64,000 bases of DNA from Microcebus murinus (Eukaryota; Chordata; Mammalia; Primates; Cheirogaleidae): the NCBI RefSeq assembly GCF_040939455.1, contig NC_134109.1, forward strand, positions 68,860,501 to 68,924,500, written 5' to 3'. Shown here one piece after another: positions 11,420 through 22,320 of the stretch. Position 1 is the first letter of the stretch, and each line of letters begins with the position of its first letter. Under the pieces are notes generated by a model. The model searched no databases and was not told the DNA's origin. It saw nothing but the letters and a program-made list of their open reading frames with translations. The position numbers and the translations under genes were made by a program.

Positions 11420-12102
11420 TGTCGACGGAAAAAAGCCAAACTCTGTAAAATAATTTTAAAGAGATTTATTCTGAGCCAAATTTGAGGACCATGACCCGGA
11501 GCCACTGCCAAGAGGCCTTGGGCAAGTGGACTCGCTGTGGCTGGGCTACAGTTCAGTTTTATACATTTTCAGAGAGGCAGGGGTTACAGGCAAAGTCACA
11601 AATCAATACATGAGAGGCATACATTGGTTTGGCCCAAAAAAGGTGGGACATCTCGAAGCGGGGGCTTACAGGTTATAGGTGGGTTTAAAGATTCTTTGGC
11701 TGGCAATTGGCTGAGAGAGTTAAGTCTTTATCTAGAAGACCAGAAAGGATATGCTTACTTTAAGATAAGGGTATGAGCACTCTGGGAGGTCCAGACAGGA
11801 GGACACTTTAAATTTACAATAGGCGCCTGCTAGGATGTTTTAAGATGGTTTAAATTTAAGAATAGGCATCTGCTAGGATGCTTGAGTTAAGACAGGGGCT
11901 TCTTATCTTTTAGGTGATGTTAATGCCATACCAGAATCAGGTCAGGAAGTAAACCACTGCTTCGTTTGGTTAACAAAAGCCGCTTAGTGGGAATTTACTG
12001 TTTGTCAGCCTAACCCTGCTGGCCTCCTTACCATTTGCGAGCCTAACCCAGCTGGCCTCCTTAGGAAGGAGTTTTTAGCAAAAAATTAGAGTTCAGTCCT
12101 CA
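11420..12102 (-). repeat. ERV-A 5' LTR
   Basis: By eye this is base-for-base identical to 3682-4364. The TATA-like box is at 11557-11564 and the poly-A signal at 11465-11470 (complement strand). Transcription would run leftward through the interior. Confidence 0.93.
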
Positions 12103-12510
12103 GAAATTAGCAATGGAAGTAGAACTAAACTTTTAACAATATTATGATTAAACAATGAAAAATGTGTGCCTGCAGATAAAAATTAGAATGCAATTTAGAG
12201 AAATGACATGAGTTCATTTAGGGTGGTAGGATTGATGCTGAATTTTAAAATTCCTGAAATACTTTAAAATTTATAAATGGTTGAGAAATTGCCAATGCTG
12301 CTGCTGACACATAGGCAATCCCATCCAGGCTAGAGGTTCATGGATTACATCTGGAAGGATAAGAAGTTGCTTATCGTTGCTGCCTCTGAGTAGGGGAAAC
12401 AGGGACTCGTGGGGCTGGGGGAGAGGGCTAAGAAGTGACTTAATTTCGCTCTATACACTCTACTGGTTGATGCCATTTGAACTTTTGTATCTTGTGCACA
12501 TGGTACCAAT
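12103..12510 (+). mobile_element. L1M 3' remnant, right part, after ERV-A
   Basis: The sequence begins with the second GAAA duplication and continues in L1M 3'-UTR style: 'gcctctgagtaggggaaaca', then 'tgccatttgaacttttgtat' and a terminal region with 'ttgtgcacatggtaccaatt'. Together with 3530-3681 it shows that ERV-A landed inside an ancient LINE. Confidence 0.55.
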
Positions 12511-12950
12511 TAAAACATGCTATCTAGGGGCAATAAATATACATTGACTATATTTCTGACCTGAAAATTGGCCCAAGTGGCCTTATGATGGGACAGAATA
12601 GTTAAAATCAGTATGATGTTGGAAAATCTAGAACATTTGGTAACTGCTGCATAAACTGAAAGGCAGAGAGTGAGACAATACCAAGGCTAGAAAGAGAACA
12701 ATAGGTGGGACTGAATCTGCCCGGGAGGGAGCCCAAAAGAAGCAGCAGAGACCAGGGAGAGCCACAGGGCTGGGGGCCGAGGGAGCAGAAAGCTCCAATG
12801 CAAAAGATGAGCGGAGATGGAGGCACAGACCGCACAGGAGGAGTGTGTGTGGCAAGGAGAGGGGCATAGGGTGGAGTCCAGGGAGGCCAGGACTGCCCAC
12901 TCTGGTGTGTGGGGCTGGCTAGACCTTCTGGGTCCATGAAGTGGGGACAC
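12511..12950. other. Unassigned sequence
   Basis: Three overlapping minus-strand frames of 90-109 codons occur over 12608-12971 because the plus strand is purine-rich. None has a recognisable domain or splice context, so no gene is called. Confidence 0.45.
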
Positions 12951-12954
12951 CAGG

Positions 12955-13045
12955 GAAGGTGTCTTGTTCATCTTTGTGTCTTCAGTAAGTCATCACTTTA
13001 CTCATAGTGAGAAATCAACAAGTGTTTGATAAATGAATGAAAGAC
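12955..13045 (+). repeat. L2 LINE 3' end fragment
   Basis: 'cttgttcatctttgtgtctt' followed after a short gap by 'aagtgtttgataaatgaatg' matches the well-known L2 terminus (…ctcaataaatgtttgttgaatgaatg in consensus style). It is highly diverged. Confidence 0.5.
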
Positions 13046-14217
13046 AATGCTGGTGACTGTGGAGAACATTAGGGCATTAGGGAACCCACCAAGGGAGCTG
13101 TTGCCCTAGTCCAGGTTGCAGGAATGAGGGTGTGGGCAGAGAGGCAGCAGGGGAGGTTGGAAGGGAGGTCACATTTGAGATGTGGAGTCATAGCATTTGG
13201 GGATTGACAGGGATGAAGATAAAGCAAAGTGACTTCATGATATCTAGGTAGGGTGATGACAAAGCTACTAAAAATTAAAGGAAAACAGGAGGAAGACCAA
13301 TGTGCTTAAGTTTAGGACAACACACTACAAAGTATCTAGTGGATATAAATGAGTTTTTCCTCTTAATAATTTTGCCTACTAGCAAGGCGGTCATTGTTAA
13401 CACTTCTGATTAACTCACTTGACTCTTTGAGGGGACTAATAATTGCAATTTCAAGATAGGATTTAAAAAAATCATGTTAATAGTTTTCACCCATATATTT
13501 TAGGTTATATGTGTTATGTGACATGCCTGAAATTTGCATAAGCAAATTTAAGTTTACATGTTGAAAATGCACAACTGTATGTCTGTATACACAACTGTAT
13601 ACTGCTGTATGTTATGGAGATCAACACAACTATCTGACCCTGACACCGGAGCCTCTCCCTGAGTTGCCTGGCAACAAGCCAGTTCTCAGACTCAATGTCC
13701 CATGGGACTGAGGGCTCCCCAGGTCTCCACATTCTGGAAGCTGTGACATCTGAGAGGATGCCCCTAAACAGTAGGTACCTAAGATTGAGACTGTTTGGTG
13801 TGTATATCTAAAATGTTTATTCCTCCACAAAAGGCCACTTTTATACATACCTCATTAAATGGAAGAACACCAAGAGGTGGGGGCCTTCTGCTATATGTTC
13901 CCATGGCACGTCCATTCACGTGGCCCAAGCACCCCCTTCAACGGGATGCTGGGAGGGCAGCGCCGTGGCTCTGCTGACCCTGCTCCCATGAGTTCCAGCC
14001 GCACCCAGTGATGCTGGTTGATGCCCACCTGGAGCTTGTCAGACAATCGACTGTGCAGTCTTATTCCAGATTCTGAGGAAATAACAACTGATTTCTGTAG
14101 ATGAGAAGGCAAAATCTGTCCTGTGGCTAGCAGCACTGATGTCCACATCTGGTAGCAGAGAAAAATGTGCTGTTTTATCTTATAATGCATGTGTTTTAAT
14201 CATTTCTACCACCATAT
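13046..14217. other. Unassigned sequence
   Basis: No repeat family or exon is recognised. A short echo 'acaactgtat' recurs three times at 13570-13605. Open frames of 60-99 codons on both strands lack support. Confidence 0.4.
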
Positions 14218-14298
14218 TTAACCCTTTGCACTAGGATGTCAAGCGTGGGTAATGTCAAGTGGATAATGAGAAAAAAGCAAGCGAGTGCAAAGGGTTAA
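14218..14298. mobile_element. piggyBac-like mini-element (MITE) with TTAA duplications
   Basis: The 73-bp unit 14222-14294 begins CCCTTTGCACT and ends AGTGCAAAGGG, a perfect 11-bp terminal inverted repeat. It is flanked on both sides by TTAA (14218-14221 and 14295-14298), the exact target and duplication of piggyBac transposases. The interior has no coding capacity. Non-autonomous piggyBac elements are known from the mouse lemur, which fits the Alu evidence. Family assignment needs a library match. Confidence 0.75.
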
Positions 14299-14974
14299 TA
14301 AAGCTCCAAAACTAAATTTAAAATAGCACAAGGATTTTACAAAGATTTTGTATAATAAATTCCAGCTATATTGCTCCATTCACACAATCTAAAAGTCTGC
14401 TATTTGCTTTTCTTATTATTTTCTAGAGAAAAAACTTTAAATCTCTTTCTTACTAGGTCTCCTAAATAACAGCGGTGTATTTTCTCTGTCATGGCATGGA
14501 GGGAGGCGCTCTTGTGCTGGCTTTATTGATCAGGTTTGAGTTAATGAGAGTGGTCTGTTTGAAGTAGACTTTTGTATGTATGTGTTTGAGGTGAAATTCA
14601 TGCAAAGACAGAGGTGGAATAATCCTCTGGGTTCTCGCTATGACCAAGAAAGTTTTATCTTTTTTTAGGGAGTGAATGAAAGTAACACTTAAAAATCTTA
14701 GTTGGCTTTGTAGTGGGTCCAATTATTGGGGATCAAATAATAACAAAAAAAAAACCTCACCAATGACATTAACAGGCTTAATATGACTACACTTATATAA
14801 TTATAAGGACCAGTTGTATTTAAATCAACATTTATTTTTGGTGAAGACTCTAAATGCCTATTAAAGCACTTTGACTTTCTAATTAGTCAGGATACACTTG
14901 ATGATGATAACTACAACCAGAATCAGAGATACCTGAAAGTGTCTCTGAGTATAGTTTGTAAGGGAAAATGTTTT
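14299..14974. other. Unassigned sequence
   Basis: AT-rich sequence with no recognised repeat or exon. The 77-codon minus-strand frame at 14489-14722 has no domain. Confidence 0.4.
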
Positions 14975-14988
14975 GAAAAAAGTGAAAA

Positions 14989-15951
<963 letters not shown>

Positions 15952-15968
15952 GCTAACCCATTTTCTTT

Positions 15969-16300
15969 TTTTTTTTTTTTTGAGACAGAGTCTCACTTTG
16001 TTGCCCAGGCTAGAATGAGTGCCATGGCGGCAGCCTAGCTCACAGCAACCTCAGACTCCTGGGCTCAAGTGATCCTACTGCCTCAGCCTCCCGAGTAGCT
16101 GGGACTACAGGCATGCGCCACCATGCCCGGCTAATTTTTTCTGTATGTATTAGTTGGCCAATTAATTTTCTTTCTATTTATAGTAGAGACGGGGTCTTGC
16201 CCTTGTTCAGGCTGGTTTTGAACTCCTGACCTCGAGCAATCCACCCGCCTCGGCCTCCCAGAGTGCTAGGATTACAGGCGTGAGCCACCGCGCCCGGCCT
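15969..16300 (-). mobile_element. Alu SINE, young-looking lemur-type dimer
   Basis: Antisense dimer ending GTGAGCCACCGCGCCCGGCC on the plus strand, with CpG sites still intact. The 17-bp duplication GCTAACCCATTTTCTTT occurs at 15952-15968 and 16301-16317 without mismatch. Intact CpGs and perfect duplications point to a relatively recent insertion. Confidence 0.97.
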
Positions 16301-16317
16301 GCTAACCCATTTTCTTT

Positions 16318-17520
16318 CTGTAACCTCTAGACATTAAAAAAAAAAAAATTGTCTGTGTTTGTTTTTTTGGGAGGAGGGATTTGGAATATCCAGGAGGTGA
16401 GGGGAGAGGAAAGTGGTAAAAAGGCATTTGCTACATAGTGGTGGGAAAAAATTGAATTGCTCCAATGTTGGTTGAATTCTTCCAGCTGAAAAACAAAGAG
16501 AATGAACAATTGTGTATTGTCTTCCTGGACAATTATTATTACACAGGCTACTACTGGGACAAGAAGTGTTGTCACTGTGGATAATGTGGAAGAGAGAACT
16601 ATTACCAAGAATCATTTATAATGAGATGTTATCTCAAGTTATGAAAAATTTGATAACCAACTTTATAATACAAATGATGAAGACTTAAAGATCTTTAATG
16701 ACAACATTTTTAAAATGATGTATTAATCATGACTACCAGTGTCTTGCTAATTAATGTGTCTTGCTTGGGCATATTAAGTATGTAAACTGTAATCCATCTG
16801 GACTGAAATGAGCCTTATTAAGATGGAATTCTCTAAGAGTTATTTTTTCCCCCTGGTTTGGTACTCTTCCTGCCCACTACGAACGTGAATTTTTACTATA
16901 GTCATTCCTAGGAAATATTCAGCAAAAGTTCTTAGTTAAATCGATCTCAAACCCAATTCAATGTTTGTTAATTTGTTAACAAGGTTACTAATGAGTGTGC
17001 TGGTCCTGCAATGGTATGAAAATGGAGGACTTTTAGTGTTGGCAAATGATGCTTATGTAGGCAGCTAGTTTTTACAAAGTAGGAATGTTTGCAGTTCCAT
17101 TTCAAAGGTCACCAAAAACATCAAGTGTACAACAGTTGTTGGGAAGGACATGTTGGGAAGGAAGTCCTTGTCAGGACGCCTGAGATGACAGGAATGCAAA
17201 CTCTTAGGCCAAGGAAAAACGCTTCTCAGAAGCAAATGACAGAGGGCTGAAGTGTAGCCTATATTGGGAATGACAAGATTTTACCCCCAAGTTATGTTAG
17301 GGCTAATAACAGGAAAGCATCATTGGCATTGAGCCCACTGGGGTATGGCTGGTAAGGAGGTCGGAATTTTGAGCTTCCTAAAGCCAGTGGTTTTTCTCAA
17401 ATGCATATGAATATGCTCATTTCTTAGTTTTGGTTCAAGTTTTTTTTCTTTTTTAACTCCATTAAACAAAGGGTTCTTGGATTTGAAATTGATTAAGGAT
17501 GACTAAAATAAAATATAGCA
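16318..17520. other. Unassigned unique-looking sequence
   Basis: About 1.2 kb without any recognised repeat. The 93-codon minus-strand frames near 16327-16615 are in overlapping phases with no domain. This is one of the longer repeat-free stretches of the window. Confidence 0.4.
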
Positions 17521-17523
17521 TGT

Positions 17524-17784
17524 ATTCTCTTTCAGCCCCAAGTTGTCTGACACCACTGGGTGTACTGCAATTCAATTCTAGTGCTAACTACCTGGAGTTA
17601 GTGCAGACCCCTAAGTTAAGGGCTCAGTCCTCTGTAGGACTTTCCCCACTTTAGACACCAGCTGCAATTCAGAGGTCTCCAGGCCACCTGCACTTCTGAC
17701 CAACTGGCTACAAATTTGGGAGTTCCCACAGCCTCTGGCTCAATAATTCACTAGAATGACTCCTAGAACTCAGGAAAGTTTGTA
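17524..17784 (-). mobile_element. Older ERV LTR, first part, split by a younger LTR
   Basis: This and 18449-18730 read as one repeat ('…gactcctagaactcaggaaa' continuing as 'gattacaattttattataaa'). The phrases match a widespread primate ERV LTR that I recall in this orientation but cannot name. Orientation is inferred from the poly-A-like signal on the complement. Confidence 0.5.
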
Positions 17785-18442
17785 TGTTTGTGTTAGATAG
17801 ATAGCGAGGAATTCTGGGTCTCCTAAAAACAAAAGTGGATGCTGTTGCCTTGGTGCAATTGCCGCTCCTGGGAAGAAGGACAGGGGTGGGTCCCAGGCCC
17901 CCATCTGGGTTCTGCTCCACCCTAGTCCTCTCCTGAGTGACTTCCATACCTGGGGGAGGAGGGAATACCCTGTGAATCAGCCAATCATAACTTAGTGCGA
18001 CAGCTGCAAAAGAATGCAGAGGACTCTCTAGCCCATAGGCCAAGCTTTGTAGGTACCATAGAGTCCAGAAGTGACGGAGAACACCCCGAATGCATAGTAA
18101 GACTCAGGTCATGCAACTGCCAACTGTCCAATCAGCGTGGTTTCATGGTGACATCTGAACCACTAGGGAGGTCCCAATCTGGGCACTATAAAACCAGAGA
18201 CCACAACCAAGTCCCTTTTTTTGAGCCCCTGCTTTTGTTCTCTCTTCGCTGTGACAGGGGGTCCGGTTGTCATCTGTGGCATATGTATCACACTCTATAA
18301 ACCTGTATCTTGCTCTTGCTCTGTAATCCTCTCTTTCTCTCCTCAATAAACCTCATTTTTGTGCTTGCCTTACTTTGGAGTGTCTGGTCTTTCTTTGGCC
18401 ATGAGCACACCAAGAACCGACATTTCAGACTGAAACCTGACA
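17785..18442 (+). mobile_element. Solo LTR (658 bp), U3-R-U5 visible
   Basis: The unit starts TGTTTGTGTTAG and ends AACCTGACA. It is flanked by TTTGTA (17779-17784) and ATTGTA (18443-18448), a 6-bp duplication with one mismatch. CCAAT-type motifs (GCCAATCATA near 17979, CCAATCAGC near 18129), a TATAAAA box (18187-18193) and AATAAA (18345-18350) appear in order. A 6-bp duplication suggests a class II (beta-like) integrase. It has no internal sequence, so it is a recombined solo LTR. Confidence 0.75.
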
Positions 18443-18448
18443 ATTGTA

Positions 18449-18730
18449 TGATTACAATTTTATTATAAAGGATATATATCATGAGCAGCCAAAGGAAGTG
18501 ACACACAGGGCAAGATCTGGAAGAGACTAGAACATAGAGCTCTGTGCTCTCTCCCATCGAATCAGGGAGCTGTCACTCTCCTGACACATCGATGTGTCCA
18601 CCCAGTAGGAAGCTCCACTGAGCTTTGGTGTGCAGAATTTTTACTGGGGTTCCAATGCATAGCCATAGTTAATTCTGTCATTGGCCAAGTTACTGAACTC
18701 AGTCTCTATGGCGAGTTCATGACATCCCAG
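18449..18730 (-). mobile_element. Older ERV LTR, second part
   Basis: This is the continuation of 17524-17784 after the inserted LTR: '…attataaaggatatatatca' then 'aggaagctccactgagcttt'. Removing 17785-18448 restores continuity of the older repeat. Confidence 0.5.
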
Positions 18731-18749
18731 TTAAAGATAGGGTCCCCGG

Positions 18750-19735
18750 GCTGAATGTGTTGCAACAAATGAAAGAAACACAGACACACACACAGACACA
18801 GGAATAATTTTAAGAGTGTGGGGGGAAATCAGGGGACCACCAGCACTTTGGTGCCAAGGTGGTGGTGACTAAAACCCAGCACTTGCTTTTTATTCTGTTT
18901 GCCATGCTGCAAAATAACAGTGATCTCATGTGAAAAAATCATGAGATACAATGATCAAAGGTTTCCGGGCTCTCCCCCAAATCACAAGGTGTCCTAGCTA
19001 ATCACCTTCTCCTTTCTAGAAGTGAAAAACACATAATTCTTCAGTAGGTACAACCTGTCCCAAGGTAAACTAACTAATTTTATCCCAAGCTCAAGCTGTG
19101 TACATAGATATCAATCTTTAACTTTAGTAGCTATGACCCATTTGATCAAGGAAGAAAGAAACTATATGCTTTCCACTGGGAGACTGGTCTTACATTAACT
19201 GAGGCATTGTTGAGAGAAAGGGAGAGAAGGAGCTTGGCCAAGTGTTCTAACAATAGAAGCCTTGAGACCCTTCTCCCAGGCTGACATATTGCAATCTACC
19301 TCTACAACCTTGAGAAGTTTTCATGTCAGGCCGCCTGTGGCTTTTCAGGCATGAGACCTCTTAGGCTCTGAGGTTGGAGCATGCTTTGCTGTACTCCCAG
19401 ATCGCTGATATATGTCCCCCAACTAGGCAGTTAACATCTGCCCTTACTTCAGGCTTCTGCTCAGGCAATTCCTTCACCTTCTCTCCTCTCACAGTCTCAG
19501 ACATAGCATCCCTAAGTCCCAGTGGTCGTAATCCCATCAAATCTCTAGTCCTCCTCCCCTCTCCAGAGGTCAGACTGGGCTGATATCAAAGTCCCAACCC
19601 TCTAACCACATGGTTGGTCTTTCTGGTGAACAGTCTCTATCCTGAAGCTATAGGAGGGCTCACTGTTATTGAAACTTTCAGCCTAGGTCCACTGTTATTG
19701 AGTTTCAGCCTAGGTCCAGTTACTCATTAAACAAA
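18750..19735 (-). mobile_element. Possible LTR, unassigned family
   Basis: The complement ends '…tttctttcatttgttgcaac', in the style of a U5 region. Pyrimidine- and purine-rich blocks and a 'taggcatgagacctcttagg' style are LTR-like, but neither borders nor duplications were established. A two-copy tandem repeat of about 28 bp lies at 19661-19716 (units 29 and 27 bp). Confidence 0.3.
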
Positions 19736-19779
19736 GATCCAATTACTGAGATAATAAGGATTGCCAAGGAAGAAAGGAA

Positions 19780-20080
19780 TTTTTTTTTTTTTTTTGAAAA
19801 GAAGTCTCACTCTGTCACCTGGGCTAGAGTGCCATGGTGTCAGCCTAGCTCACAGCAACCTCAAACTCCTGAGCTCAAGTGATTCTCCTGCCTCAGGCGC
19901 CCAAGTAGCTGGGGCTGGGATTACATGTGCTCACCACCAGACCTGGCTAATTTTTCTATTTTTAGTAGAGATGGGGTCTCGCTCTTGCTTAGGCTGGTCT
20001 TGAACTCCTGGCCTCCAGGGAGCCTCCAGCCTCAGCCTCCCAGAGTGCTAGGATTACAGGTATGAGCCACCTCACTGGCC
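19780..20080 (-). mobile_element. Alu SINE, older lemur-type copy
   Basis: Antisense Alu with T-run 19780-19795 and decayed CpGs (end reads GAGCCACCTCACTGGCC). A short imperfect duplication GAAAGGAA flanks it (about 19772-19779 and 20082-20089). Confidence 0.93.
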
Positions 20081-20089
20081 GGAAAGGAA

Positions 20090-20585
20090 ATTTTTTTTAA
20101 TACTAAAGTGAAGAGACTGGGAGAAGCTGCCTCCAATCTGTCTCAAGGAGGGGCACGTGCCTCGGGGCAGGTTGTGCAAGGTGGTGAGTTTTGGCAGTAG
20201 GAAGTCTGCCCAGGAAGTCTTCAGAATCCCAGCTCCTTTGTCTGGCAGAAAATCCACCATTTCTAAGAAACAATTCAAAAGGTCAAGTAGTTAGTTAAGA
20301 GAGAAGATTGCAGAAAAAACATAAAGGAGTCATTGAAATTTGTTCATGGAGCCAATTACACCACCATGAGTCTCCTCATTAGCAGGAACTCAGGGGCTCA
20401 TGAATAATGAAGACACTTCTATCACTTGGGAAATTCCAAGAGTTTTAGAAGCTCTGTGTCCAGAACTTGGGACAAAGAGCCAACAAATTCTTCATTATAA
20501 AATAGTGTGAGAACATAGGTAATGTGGGCATACTTTTATAGGGTGAGGTTTAAATGATGCATAGAGGGTTCTGATATGTTTTCCA
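20090..20585. other. Unassigned sequence
   Basis: No repeat or exon is recognised. A 68-codon minus-strand frame at 20072-20278 is unsupported. Confidence 0.4.
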
Positions 20586-20589
20586 AACT

Positions 20590-20775
20590 AATACGAGAGT
20601 GATCTTTTCAAAACACATGTCTAGTCATGTCAGCCCCCACTTGAAACCCTTCAGGGGCCTCCCACTGATCTTAGGATGAACAGTAAATCTCACCAGGTAT
20701 CCCCTGTCCTCATGTCTAGCCTCCTCTGGCACAGCCCTTGCTCTCCAGGGCTGGCCTTTCAGTTTCTTGAACCTG
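20590..20775 (+). repeat. L2 LINE fragment
   Basis: 'gatcttttcaaaacacatgt', 'tgaaacccttcaggggcctc' and 'ccctgtcctcatgtctagcc' follow the L2 3'-region consensus order. The right end is interrupted by the solo LTR at 20780. Confidence 0.6.
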
Positions 20776-20779
20776 CTGC

Positions 20780-21372
20780 TGTTGCTGCCCAACCAGGTTC
20801 ACTCCAGTGCTGCCCAAGAACCTGAGTCCGCAGGTTTTACAGCAGAGAAAGAGTCTTTATTCTGCATAGCGCTAAGCGGGGAGATGGGAGAATTTTCTCA
20901 AATCTGCCTCCCCAAGAATTTGGGAGAAAGGGTTTTTTAGTTTGGCAGGCAAGGAATTAGGCAATTAGGTTTGTTAATTGTGGCAACATTATAGAGATAC
21001 AGAAATCATCTTCTTGTGCTGCTCTAGTCCCTGGGGGCACAATTCCAGTTGAGCTGGTTTCTTGGTATGGGCCGCTGGTCTGGGAGGGTCAGTGAATCCA
21101 CTGGAATGTGGAGCCTGGAAGATACCTTACAAACTACCTTTAGGTTTTAAAAAGGTGATGTTATCTATGGAGAAAGTTAAGAAGCTTTATGGACACCAGT
21201 TATGGGGAGAAGTTAAGAATCTTTATGACCACCAACTGCATGGCTCCGGAGTGGCAATTATAGATAAGCAAACAGGGGGACGATGACTAATTATTATCAT
21301 TATTTTTAGCTAGGCTCTTCCTACAGTTCTCGCCTTGCACCCTGTTATTGATGTGTGTAAAGGCCAGCTTCA
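20780..21372 (-). mobile_element. Solo LTR, same family as 61946-62504
   Basis: The minus strand starts TGAAGCTGGCC and ends GGGCAGCAACA. It is flanked by CTGC at 20776-20779 and 21373-21376. A poly-A signal lies on the complement of 20856-20861. It aligns along its length with the solo LTR at 61946 (shared blocks include 'agattcttaacttctcccc'/'agattcttagctttctcca' and 'ttgcctgccaaacta'). A 4-bp duplication is class I-like. Confidence 0.85.
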
Positions 21373-21376
21373 CTGC

Positions 21377-22190
21377 TGTTTTGGCTTCTGCCCTTGCAGA
21401 AGTGCTCGGATCTGTTGCTTCCCCAACATCTTGGTCTATGTGCGCCTGCAGCGCTCTGGCTCCAATCACGGCACTTTATGTCTTCCCTATGAACTGTAGC
21501 TGTAAGGCGAGCTGTTTGTGCTCACAGGTGTATCCCTGCCCCCAACACCTATGTCCTGGTACATGAGGATGCTCAACATACCTTAGCCGGATGGATTAAT
21601 AAATTGGTTCCCAATTCATCCCCAGGGAATTGACCAAAACCCTGACCCCAGTATGATTTGAGAGAATAGTGTTTGCCTTGCCTGGATGTCCCTTGTCCTT
21701 GTGTTTTCCATGTTCTGCTTGTTGTTATTTCAGGTGTCTCTCATTATTCTTGTCCCATGTCGGTCTGTGCAGGGCTCCATCTGATGTCGGGGACTTTGCT
21801 TATGCACTTGATCATAGTTTGCATTTCCCGAGTCCTTATCAGTCGTATTCCTGAGGTGACTCTAATGGGTTCTACAAAATTCCTGTGGCTAATTTATTAA
21901 TCTGGAGATGGCTTCTGGCTCTCTGTGGTATGGGGATTCTGCCTGTGCCCCTGCTCTGCTGCGTGCCTTCTTACAAAGTCTGCTTCTTTGTGCCACAGCC
22001 TAGCCTTGTGCCTTGTGTGTTAACTGCTGTGCCCTTTCACGCTGCTCCTCGCTTTCATTCTGTAATATTTCCTGTATAACACCATTAAGCCTCTCATGGC
22101 CTGTTGCTATCTTTGGGGTTGTTTCTGTTGAATAGTTTTATGCCCACTCTCAGGCAGATTAGTGTTGGTAAGTATAATAATTCTGTTGGA
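21377..22190. other. Unassigned sequence
   Basis: Mixed-composition sequence with several open frames of 60-75 codons (for example 21669-21900), none with a recognisable domain. It may include an unrecognised old LTR. Confidence 0.35.
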
Positions 22191-22194
22191 AGGA

Positions 22195-22320
22195 TATAGG
22201 AAACAGACACAGAGGAATTAAGTGAATTTTATCTGAGAACACAGAGATAGTTGGTCAAATAACCAGAATGAGAATGCCAAACTCCTGATCTCATATCTAT
22301 TTTTTTCCACTCTACCCCTG
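22195..22320 (+). repeat. MIR SINE fragment
   Basis: 'agacacagaggaattaagtg', then 'aatgagaatgccaaactcct' and 'tttttccactctacccctga', corresponds to the 3' half of MIR. It is strongly diverged. Confidence 0.5.

Larger units (their letters stand above)
3682..12102 (-). mobile_element. ERV-A: provirus with identical LTRs and no visible genes
   Basis: This is a complete LTR-internal-LTR element of 8,421 bp on the minus strand. The two LTRs are each 683 bp and I see no difference between them. The order on the minus strand is 5' LTR (11420-12102), tRNA-Ser primer site (11400-11415), 7,055-bp interior, polypurine tract (4365-4375), 3' LTR (3682-4364). The insertion is flanked by GAAA. The interior is AT-rich and has no frame above about 90 codons on either strand. 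I see no Gag, protease, YXDD reverse transcriptase, integrase or Env motif. Identical LTRs imply a recent insertion or recent LTR conversion, so the element was probably mobilised by another retrovirus's proteins. It resembles non-autonomous class I ERVs in general plan. The family name is not known to me. Confidence 0.93.

Noticed and set aside
12608..12971. Three overlapping minus-strand frames of 90-109 codons
   Set aside because: They overlap in different phases over a purine-rich strand and show no domain or splice structure.
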